A DNA stretch of 47,857 nucleotides. It comes from Nitriliruptorales bacterium. Lineage in GTDB: Bacteria; Actinomycetota; Nitriliruptoria; Euzebyales; Egibacteraceae. The notes below the pieces were generated by a model, which was not told where the DNA came from, ran no database searches, and saw nothing but the letters and a program-made list of their open reading frames with translations. Both the position numbers and the translations under genes were made by a program. The stretch lies in contig WHTG01000004.1 in the NCBI GenBank assembly GCA_009377835.1, positions 1 through 47,857 on the forward strand, in the 5' to 3' direction. This document shows, piece after piece, positions 41,998-47,857 of the stretch (position 1 is its first letter; each line of letters opens with the position of its first letter).

Positions 41998-42771
41998 CTA
42001 CGGGACGTTGCGGTCCCAGACGATCCGTAGCCCTTTGAGCGTCAGCCACGGATCGTGGCGCGTCACGGTCCGGCACGCCCCGAGGATGGACGGTGCCAGA
42101 CCCCCGGTCGCGACGACGGTCGGCGCAGCGGCGAGCTCCCCGCAGATCTCCTCGACGATGCGGTCCACCGTGCCGGCAAATCCGTACACGGCGCCGGAAC
42201 GCATCGCTTCGATCGTGCTGCGCCCGACAGGTGTCTTCGGAGTCGCCAGCTCAATGCGGGGCAACTGGGCGCCTCGCAGCGACAACGCGCGCAACGAGGT
42301 CGCGACGCCGGGGGCGATCGCCCCGCCGAGAAACTCGCCGCGGCCGCTGTAGACGTCGAAGCTGGTCGCGGTGCCGAAGTCGACGACGATGCCCGGTCCA
42401 CCGAACTCCTCGTACGCCGCCAGCGCATTGACCAGTCGGTCGGCACCGACTTCACGCGGATTCTCCACCGCGAGGGCCATGCCGGTGCGCGTCCCGGGAC
42501 CAACGATCACAGGCGCGAAGTGGAAGTACTTGTGCGTCATCACCCGCAGCATCTCGGTCACGGCGGGGACCACAGAGGAGACGATGACGCCGTGCACGTT
42601 CCGACTGAACGACAAGTCCTCGAACGACATCAGGCCGCCGAACATCAGGGCGAGTTCGTCGGGCGTGCGGTCCGGGTCGGTCGAGATCCGCCAATGGTTC
42701 GCCATGTCGCTGCCGTTGAACACGCCGATGACGGTCTGCGAGTTGCCAACGTCCACCGCGAGCAGCATCAC
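41998..42771 (-). CDS. coaX: type III pantothenate kinase
   Basis: A 257-residue ASKHA-fold kinase catalysing the first step of CoA synthesis. The phosphate loop is MMLLAVDVGNSQTVIGVF; GPGTRTGMALAVENPREVGA, GADRLVNALAA and VVDFGTATSFDV are family motifs, and FLGGAIAPGVATSLRALSLR follows. Its ATG overlaps the nadC stop by four bases. It lies in the cofactor operon with panC, which makes its substrate pantothenate. Confidence 0.95.
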   Translation of the reverse strand: MMLLAVDVGNSQTVIGVFNGSDMANHWRISTDPDRTPDELALMFGGLMSFEDLSFSRNVHGVIVSSVVPAVTEMLRVMTHKYFHFAPVIVGPGTRTGMALAVENPREVGADRLVNALAAYEEFGGPGIVVDFGTATSFDVYSGRGEFLGGAIAPGVATSLRALSLRGAQLPRIELATPKTPVGRSTIEAMRSGAVYGFAGTVDRIVEEICGELAAAPTVVATGGLAPSILGACRTVTRHDPWLTLKGLRIVWDRNVP

Positions 42772-43616
42772 TCCTCCTCCCAGTCCAGGGCGATGTCCAA
42801 CGCGCGCACCGAGTGTGTCAGCGCACCCACCGCCACTGCGTCGACACCCGTCTGGGCGATCGCTCGCACCGTCTCCAGGTTGACGTTGCCGCTCGCTTCG
42901 ACGAAGACGTGCTCATCACCCGCCCGGCATCGCTGCACCGCGGCGCGCACGTCATCAAGGGTGAAGTTGTCCAGGAGTACCGAACGCGCCCCCGCCGTCA
43001 GTGCCTCGTCGAGTTGCGTCAGGTCGTCGACCTCGATCTGGACCGGGAGACCGCCCGCCGCCGTCAACGCCCGACGCGCCGCGGATGTGATGCCGCCCGC
43101 GACCGCGACGTGGTTGTCTTTCACGAGCAAGCCGTCCGAGAGGCTGAAGCGGTGGTTGGTCCCGCCCCCCGCTGCGACCGCAGCCTTCTGCAGCGCGCGC
43201 ATGCCGGGGAGCGTCTTGCGCGTGTCGCGGATCGCGCACGCGGTGCCGGCGACGGCATCGACAAAGCGGGCGGTTTGCGTCGCGATGCCGGACAGGTGCG
43301 TCAACAGGTTCAAGGCCGTGCGTTCAGCGGCGAGGATGCTTCGTGCCGCGCCGGTGACGGTGGCGACCGTGGTGCCAGGCTCCCGGCGGTCACCGTCAGC
43401 CGACAGCGCAGTGAACCTCAGCGTGTCGTCGACGGCCGACACGACCGCACCGACCGTGCCGAGGCCCGCGATGACCCCGGGGGCGCGCATGACGAAGGCC
43501 GCGGTGGCCGTCGCGTCGGGCGACACGGTCGCGGTGGCGGTCACGTCGACGCCGGGTAGGTCCTCGCTGAGTGCCAGCGCGATCAGGTGCTGCGTGACGG
43601 GGTCGACGGAGGTCAC
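42768..43616 (-). CDS. nadC: nicotinate-nucleotide pyrophosphorylase (carboxylating)
   Basis: A 282-residue quinolinate phosphoribosyltransferase converting quinolinate and PRPP to nicotinate mononucleotide in NAD synthesis. RTALNLLTHLSGIATQTARF, IRDTRKTLPGMRALQKAAV and GGGTNHRFSLSDGLLVKDNH are conserved; the C-terminal part has VEASGNVNLETVRAIAQTGV. It stands where panD is found in Mycobacterium, between panC and coaX. nadA and nadB are not in the window. Start is GTG at 43616, 73 bases after panC. Confidence 0.96.
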   Translation of the reverse strand: MTSVDPVTQHLIALALSEDLPGVDVTATATVSPDATATAAFVMRAPGVIAGLGTVGAVVSAVDDTLRFTALSADGDRREPGTTVATVTGAARSILAAERTALNLLTHLSGIATQTARFVDAVAGTACAIRDTRKTLPGMRALQKAAVAAGGGTNHRFSLSDGLLVKDNHVAVAGGITSAARRALTAAGGLPVQIEVDDLTQLDEALTAGARSVLLDNFTLDDVRAAVQRCRAGDEHVFVEASGNVNLETVRAIAQTGVDAVAVGALTHSVRALDIALDWEEE

Positions 43617-43689
43617 CCCGCCAGCAGATCCGGGGCGGTGGTGTAGGGCGTTTCCGATCCGATGGGTCGAAGCATGTCTGGCTCCCGTG

Positions 43690-44541
43690 TCAGGCTGCCG
43701 GGGACGAACCGGCCGGCTCCAACCGGATGTTGTCGATCAGACGGGTGTCGCCGACGTATGCAGCGACAACGGCCTGGGCCGGGCCCTCAACGACGCCCTC
43801 GAACGGTTCGAGGGTCTCGGGGTCGATGACCTCCGCATAGTCGAGACGGACGCCGGACGCCTGGGAAAGTGTACGGCGCAGCGTCGCAACGGCCGTCGCC
43901 GCGTCACCGGCCCACTCCTGCGACAGGCGGTGCAGCGCCTGCGACAGTTGCAGCGCCGCCACCCGCTGTTCACCCGAGAGATACGCGTTTCTGCTGGACA
44001 GCGCGAGCCCGTCGGGGTCGCGCACGATCGGGCAGCCGACCACCGTGACCGGCAGGTCGAGGTCGGCGACCATCCTCCGGATGACGGCGAGCTGCTGGAA
44101 GTCCTTCTCTCCGAAGTACGCCTGGTCGGGACGGATCACGTTGAACAGCTTCGTCACGACCGTCGTGACGCCGTCGAAGTGTCCGGGGCGGCTGGATCCC
44201 TCCAGCCGCTGCGTCAGCGACGCCACGACCACGCTGGTCAACCGGCCGGGCGGAGTGAACGACGCCGCGTCGGGAGTGAACACAACGTGGGCGCCGGCGG
44301 CGTCGAGCTCTTGCAGATCGGCGTCGAGCGATCGCGGATACCGCTGGAAGTCCTCACCGGGCCCGAACTGCAGCGGATTCACGAAGATGCTCACGGCGAC
44401 TGTGGCGCAGTGTCGCGTCGCGGCGTCGACCAGCGACAGATGACCGCCGTGCAGCGCGCCCATCGTCGGCACCAGTCCCAGGGGGCGCGGAACTCCCTGC
44501 AGACGGGCTCGGATCTCCGCGACATCGGAGACGACATCCAT
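43690..44541 (-). CDS. panC: pantothenate synthetase
   Basis: A 283-residue enzyme joining pantoate and beta-alanine with ATP. The HIGH-like motif is PTMGALHGGHLSLV (HGGH at 31-34), YFGEKDFQQLAVIRRMV is the adenylate-binding block, and the KMSKS-like segment is ALSSRNAYLS. Its ATG overlaps the stop of the DUF2520 gene by one base. The product feeds coaX two genes downstream. Confidence 0.96.
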   Translation of the reverse strand: MDVVSDVAEIRARLQGVPRPLGLVPTMGALHGGHLSLVDAATRHCATVAVSIFVNPLQFGPGEDFQRYPRSLDADLQELDAAGAHVVFTPDAASFTPPGRLTSVVVASLTQRLEGSSRPGHFDGVTTVVTKLFNVIRPDQAYFGEKDFQQLAVIRRMVADLDLPVTVVGCPIVRDPDGLALSSRNAYLSGEQRVAALQLSQALHRLSQEWAGDAATAVATLRRTLSQASGVRLDYAEVIDPETLEPFEGVVEGPAQAVVAAYVGDTRLIDNIRLEPAGSSPAA

Positions 44542-45395
44542 CAGTGGTCCAGCACCCGGGCGACGGCGGCTGCCTGTTGCTCGTCCAGCCCCGAGCGGCG
44601 CGCATACCCCAGGGCGAGCCGAGCGACGGCCAGGTAGGCATCCACCGCCTCAGGCAGGGCCCCCCGCAACTCCTCGAGGTGCGCCGCGACCGTCCCGGCG
44701 TCCCCTCGGCGGACTGGGCCTGTCAGAGCGGCAGCGCCAGAGGACGCGGCGTTGGCGGCGCTGGTCGTCACGAGAGGACCGAGGAAGTCGCCCGGGTTCT
44801 CGATGCCCGCGCCCAGCAGCAGGTCCCGGGCCAGTGCGACGACGGTCACCGTCGCATTGCTGCCGACGGCGAGCCCCGCGTGGTACAGCGTTCGACTGCC
44901 GGCGGGAACCGCCACCGGACGCCCGCGCAGATCCGTGACGAGCACGCGTGCCCAGCCCAGATCCTGCTCCTGCGCCGTGACCGCCCACGAGCAACCCGGG
45001 AGCGCCGCGAACCCCGTCTCCGCATCGGGGAAGGTCTGCGCCGGGTGGCACGCCGCGACGGCCGCACCGGCCAGATGTGCCGGTCGCAACACGTCGGTTC
45101 CGTACCCACCGGAGACGTGCACCCAGCGGCTGCCCTCCGCGACACCGTCGTCCCGCGCCACCGCCGCCACGAGATCCGCGAGAGCGTCGTCGGGCACCGC
45201 GACAATCACGAGTTCGGCGTCGCGTGACGCGTCCACAGCAGCGAGTGGCCGCGCCGTCGGGACGCGCTGGACGAAGCTGTCGACGCCTCGGCGGTCCTGA
45301 TCGGCAACCGCGAAGACGTCGTAGCCCGCCTGCGCCAGCGCCATCCCCAGAGCTGTGCCGACGCGGCCGGGGCCGATCACCGCCGTGCGCTTCAC
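44541..45395 (-). CDS. DUF2520 / Rossmann-like domain protein
   Basis: A 284-residue NAD(P)-binding protein. The N-terminal Rossmann motif is VIGPGRVGTALGMALAQAGY; AELVIVAVPDDALADLVAAV and CHPAQTFPD follow, and the C-terminal helical DUF2520 domain contains GNATVTVVALARDL-like sequence (SNATVTVVALARDLLLGAG). It is regularly found beside panC in Actinobacteria and may act as a reductase in pantoate supply, though this is not shown. GTG at 45395 overlaps the folK stop (GTGA). Confidence 0.88.
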   Translation of the reverse strand: MKRTAVIGPGRVGTALGMALAQAGYDVFAVADQDRRGVDSFVQRVPTARPLAAVDASRDAELVIVAVPDDALADLVAAVARDDGVAEGSRWVHVSGGYGTDVLRPAHLAGAAVAACHPAQTFPDAETGFAALPGCSWAVTAQEQDLGWARVLVTDLRGRPVAVPAGSRTLYHAGLAVGSNATVTVVALARDLLLGAGIENPGDFLGPLVTTSAANAASSGAAALTGPVRRGDAGTVAAHLEELRGALPEAVDAYLAVARLALGYARRSGLDEQQAAAVARVLDH

Positions 45396-45919
45396 TGCGC
45401 GGCCGCGTCCGGCCCGTGGACCTGGGACCCGACCATCGTCACGCCCTCGATCGGGGCCAGCTTCGCAAGGACGGACGCAACCGAACGGCCGTCGGGCAGC
45501 TTCAGCCCCGGCGCCACCTCCATCAGCGGGACAAGCGCGAACGGCCGCTGGATCAGGCGGGGGTGCGGTATCTCGAGGTTGCGCCGCCGGACCGTCCTGG
45601 ATCCGTACAGGAGGATGTCGACATCGATTGTCCGCGGGCCCCAGCGGACGGCACGCTGGCGCCCCAAGCTCGCCTCGACGTCCTGACAGACGCCTAGCAG
45701 GCGCCGAGGACTCAGCAACGTCGCGAGCCGCACCACGAGGTTGAGATACGGCCCCTGCTCGGGACCACCCACCGGGTCCGTCTCGTACACACTCGACACG
45801 GCGTCCACCCGGTTGCCGCCATGCGCATCCAGCGCCTCCACCGCCGACTGCAGGTGGTCGAGCCGGCTTTCGAGGTTGCTCCCCAGGCCGAGGAACGCCC
45901 ACTGGACACCTCGCCACAT
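45392..45919 (-). CDS. folK: HPPK, folate biosynthesis
   Basis: A 175-residue 2-amino-4-hydroxy-6-hydroxymethyldihydropteridine diphosphokinase. FLGLGSNLESRLDHLQSAV starts the fold, YETDPVGGPEQGPYLNLVV is the substrate loop, and RWGPRTIDVDILLYG carries the paired aspartates that bind magnesium; IPHPRLIQRPFALVPL completes the signature. ATG at 45919 overlaps the folB stop by one base; a GTG one codon earlier is possible. Confidence 0.95.
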   Translation of the reverse strand: MWRGVQWAFLGLGSNLESRLDHLQSAVEALDAHGGNRVDAVSSVYETDPVGGPEQGPYLNLVVRLATLLSPRRLLGVCQDVEASLGRQRAVRWGPRTIDVDILLYGSRTVRRRNLEIPHPRLIQRPFALVPLMEVAPGLKLPDGRSVASVLAKLAPIEGVTMVGSQVHGPDAAAQ

Positions 45920-46281
45920 CACTGCCGTCGTGCCTTACGCACCGCGACGGCAACCTCGGTCAGTTCGACGTTGATGGGGGCGTCCGGCTTGGCGACGCGG
46001 ACTTCGACCGCCACGACGCTGGGATCCGCCAGGGCCAGATCTGCGATGTGGCCGGCGAGGGCTTCGATGAGGTTGAACCGCGTCGACTGGATCGCGTCGC
46101 CGACCTGCTGCGCGAGGATGCCGTAGTCGACCGTCTCACCGAGGGAGTCGGTCGACGCCGCGGCCGACAAATCGAGCTCCAAGGTGAGGTCGACCACGAA
46201 CGGCTGGCCATGCCGCCGCTCCTCCTCGAACACGCCATGCCGGCCGCGGGCACGGACGCCCTTGATCTCGATGCGGTCCAT
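45919..46281 (-). CDS. folB: dihydroneopterin aldolase
   Basis: A 120-residue enzyme producing 6-hydroxymethyl-dihydropterin, the substrate of FolK. IEIKGVRARGRHGVFEEERR at the N-terminus, DYGILAQQVGDAI, NLIEALAGHIADLAL (with the pterin-binding Glu) and VRVAKPDAPI are typical. It lies 12 bases after the MaoC-CsaA fusion gene and is coupled to folK. folP and folE, often further upstream, are not in this window. Confidence 0.95.
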   Translation of the reverse strand: MDRIEIKGVRARGRHGVFEEERRHGQPFVVDLTLELDLSAAASTDSLGETVDYGILAQQVGDAIQSTRFNLIEALAGHIADLALADPSVVAVEVRVAKPDAPINVELTEVAVAVRKARRQ

Positions 46282-46293
46282 TACCGCCTGAGC

Positions 46294-47160
46294 CTACGCA
46301 ATGGGGGCCCCTGGCTGGACGCCGGGGGCAACCTCGAGCAGGCGGACGGTGCCATCGGGGTCCAGCGTGCCGAGGACGAGGAACTCGCTGACGAACCCGG
46401 CTATGCGCTTGCGTCCGAGGTTCACGGCACCCACGACCAGACGGCCGAGCAACTCGTCACGGCTGTAGTTGCGGATCTGGGCGCTGGTGCGGAGCTCGCC
46501 GATCACCGGTCCGAAGTCGACGGTGAGTTTCCACGCGGGCTTGCGGGCTTCGGGAAAGTCGTCGACGCCGGTCACACGGCCGGCGCGCATATCCAGCGCG
46601 AAGAACCCCTCGGCGCCGATGTCGCCTTTGCGCTGCAGGTGGGTGGGGTCATAGGGAAGCGCCGTCATGCGCGACAGTGTGCCGCCCAACCCATTGTGGG
46701 GCGACCCGGACCACACCCGCCGGCGCGCGAAGTAGCCACGCCCGGACATGGTGAGGACCTCGTCGTGCGCCTGATTCACCAACTCGCCGCGAAACAACAC
46801 AGTCCCGCGATCCGGGCGGTGCGAGGAAGGTTGGATCTCCTCCACGACGAAGCGGCCCGTGATCAGGTCGGAGGGCCGCACCGGCCGTAACCAACGCAGC
46901 TCGGAGATTCCCGGCGAGCCCATGCTCGCGGCTTCCGCCAGCACCGCGTCGACGTACAGGCGCATGAACACCGCGGCCGTGTGCCAGCCGCTGGCGATCA
47001 ACCCGCCGAACCCAGACACCGCACCCGCCTCCTCATCCAGGTGGAACGGCTGCGGATCGAACCGCCGGGCGAAGTCGACGATGTCCTCGCGGGTCATCTC
47101 ATGCGATCCCAGCTGGAACGGCTGGCCGGGTCTGAAGTCCTCGAAATAGAGCGTCGGCAT
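46294..47160 (-). CDS. MaoC-like hot-dog domain fused to a CsaA-like tRNA-binding domain
   Basis: A 288-residue protein made of two normally separate proteins. Residues 1-148 are a complete MaoC/R-hydratase domain with the catalytic-type motif FDPQPFHLD (Asp35, His40) and FGGLIASGWHTAAVFMRLYV. A linker (149-185) follows. Residues 187-288 are a CsaA-type EMAP/tRNA-binding OB fold: FFALDMRAGRVTGVDDFPEA, KLTVDFG, SAQI and RKRIAGFVSEFLVLG. No stop or frame change separates the parts. ATG at 47160 is chosen because it begins the MaoC fold and has a -10 element just upstream. An internal ATG at 46668 (residue 165) could give separate CsaA but has no good ribosome binding site. The first domain would hydrate enoyl thioesters, the second bind tRNA or act as a chaperone. 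Confidence 0.85.
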   Translation of the reverse strand: MPTLYFEDFRPGQPFQLGSHEMTREDIVDFARRFDPQPFHLDEEAGAVSGFGGLIASGWHTAAVFMRLYVDAVLAEAASMGSPGISELRWLRPVRPSDLITGRFVVEEIQPSSHRPDRGTVLFRGELVNQAHDEVLTMSGRGYFARRRVWSGSPHNGLGGTLSRMTALPYDPTHLQRKGDIGAEGFFALDMRAGRVTGVDDFPEARKPAWKLTVDFGPVIGELRTSAQIRNYSRDELLGRLVVGAVNLGRKRIAGFVSEFLVLGTLDPDGTVRLLEVAPGVQPGAPIA

Positions 47161-47168
47161 GACGATAC

Positions 47169-47197
47169 GGATTACCCGACGGTGAAACGGGTGACAA
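47169..47197 (-). promoter_or_regulatory. candidate promoter of the MaoC-CsaA gene
   Basis: On the minus strand TTGTCA (47192-47197) and TAATCC (47169-47174) are separated by 17 bases. The ATG begins eight bases after the -10, so the transcript would be leaderless or nearly so. The -35 overlaps a short palindrome. Confidence 0.5.
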
Positions 47198-47202
47198 GTC
47201 AC
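47191..47202. promoter_or_regulatory. palindrome in the divergent sigma/MaoC-CsaA spacer
   Basis: GTGACAAGTCAC has five-base arms around AA. It overlaps the -35 of the MaoC-CsaA promoter and ends seven bases before the sigma factor ATG, so a bound protein could affect both genes. The binder is unknown. Confidence 0.35.
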
Positions 47203-47208
47203 ACTCAT

Positions 47209-47857
47209 ATGGACGTCCCAACCGACCTGCTCGACATCTACCTGAGCGACATCGGTTCAGTCGACCTGCTCACGGCAGATGAGGAGGTCGAGCTCGCCAG
47301 GAGGATCGAAGCTGGGCGGGAGGCCGAGGAGCACATCGCCGTGGAGTGCAAGAACGGAACCTACGACGAGGCGACCTGTGCAGGACTCGAGGACGCCGTC
47401 GTCGACGGGCAGCGGGCGTTCGACCGGTTCGTCCGTGCCAACCTCCGCCTGGTCGTCAAGGAAGCGGCGAAGGTCGCGCGCCGGTCCCCGCTGGGGCTGG
47501 ACGAGCTGATCCAGGAGGGCAACCTCGGATTGATCCGTGCCGTGGAGAAGTTCGACTGGCGGCGCGGCTTCAAGTTCTCCACGTACGCAATCTGGTGGAT
47601 CCGACAGTCGCTGCAGCGAGGCACCGCCGACAAGGAGCGGGTGATCCGCCTTCCGACGGGAGTGCACCAGAACCTGTTGCGGGTGCGGGCTGCGCAGTCA
47701 CGCCTGGACGCGGAACTGGGACGTCCCCCGTGCCTGGACGAACTGTCGAACGCGACCAGGCTCACCGAGCATCAGGTCCGCCAGGCCCTGTCCGCCGACT
47801 TCGCGGTCACGTCGCTGGACAAGCCGATCAGCGACGACCACGACGCCGGTGAACTCG
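47209..47857 (+). CDS. group 2 sigma-70 factor, cut by the window edge
   Basis: The frame is open for 216 codons and runs off the end. Region 1.2 (DLLDIYLSDIGSVDLLTADE, residues 6-25) is followed by a spacer. Region 2 contains ANLRLVVKEAAKVARR, ELIQEGNLGLIRAVEKFDWR and FKFSTYAIWWIRQSLQRG. Region 3 has IRLPTGVHQNLLRVRAAQSR and CLDELSNATRLTEHQV. Region 4 lies beyond the window. The short N-terminus (no region 1.1) fits a non-essential group 2 factor (SigB/HrdB-related) rather than the primary sigma. It is divergent from the MaoC-CsaA gene; no ribosome binding site is visible before the ATG. Confidence 0.9.
   Translation, partial: MDVPTDLLDIYLSDIGSVDLLTADEEVELARRIEAGREAEEHIAVECKNGTYDEATCAGLEDAVVDGQRAFDRFVRANLRLVVKEAAKVARRSPLGLDELIQEGNLGLIRAVEKFDWRRGFKFSTYAIWWIRQSLQRGTADKERVIRLPTGVHQNLLRVRAAQSRLDAELGRPPCLDELSNATRLTEHQVRQALSADFAVTSLDKPISDDHDAGEL

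Overview
The window is a GC-rich stretch with very dense gene packing, many GTG and TTG starts, and overlapping stop/start codons. NucS (the mismatch endonuclease of Actinobacteria and Archaea), CarD, a SURF1 protein, an LPXTG-anchored surface protein and the gene order all point to an actinobacterium. A Bacillus-type SigH next to rlmB suggests a deep branch (for example Nitriliruptoria or Acidimicrobiia-like) rather than Mycobacterium or Streptomyces. The placement is an inference from gene content, not from a phylogeny.

Layout. Positions 1-9.7 kb are accessory and housekeeping: a TadC-like pilus protein, a shortened alpha/beta hydrolase coupled to a 46-codon ORF, an HxlR regulator with a visible operator, a methyltransferase paired with a DUF3616-like protein, RNase Z, YqgE, a large GMC oxidoreductase and an ADP-ribosylglycohydrolase. 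Positions 9.1-14.5 kb hold a minus-strand row SURF1, pepN, LytR_C protein, YbaK-type deacylase and an unknown gene; an aldo/keto reductase remnant lies just upstream of pepN. Positions 14.6-17.6 kb hold an LPATG surface protein and a degraded copy of one of its domains. Positions 17.6-26.2 kb carry the conserved block radA, disA, carD, PIN-TRAM gene, ispD, ispF, cysS, rlmB, sigH (transcription order). Positions 26.2-33.4 kb are an ion-antiport island: nhaA and a complete seven-gene Mrp antiporter operon. Positions 33.5-36.9 kb are a DNA-repair row (family 4 uracil-DNA glycosylase, nucS, mutY) ending in a YihY membrane protein. Positions 37.3-41.6 kb are clpC and lysS. Positions 42-46.3 kb are a cofactor operon: folB, folK, a DUF2520 gene, panC, nadC, coaX. 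The window ends with an unusual single-ORF fusion of a MaoC hot-dog domain to a CsaA-like tRNA-binding domain, divergent from a group 2 sigma-70 gene cut by the window edge.

Functionally the window combines cofactor synthesis (folate, pantothenate/CoA, NAD, isoprenoid precursors), translation (LysRS, CysRS, RlmB, RNase Z, YbaK), proteostasis (ClpC, PepN), genome maintenance and c-di-AMP signalling (RadA, DisA, UDG, NucS, MutY), and Na+/H+ homeostasis (NhaA, Mrp). The less ordinary points are the MaoC-CsaA fusion, the repair cassette, the gene remnants at 13.4 and 17.2 kb, the palindromic tandem repeat between cysS and rlmB, several candidate leaderless promoters, and an unexplained 190-base stretch between clpC and its terminator.
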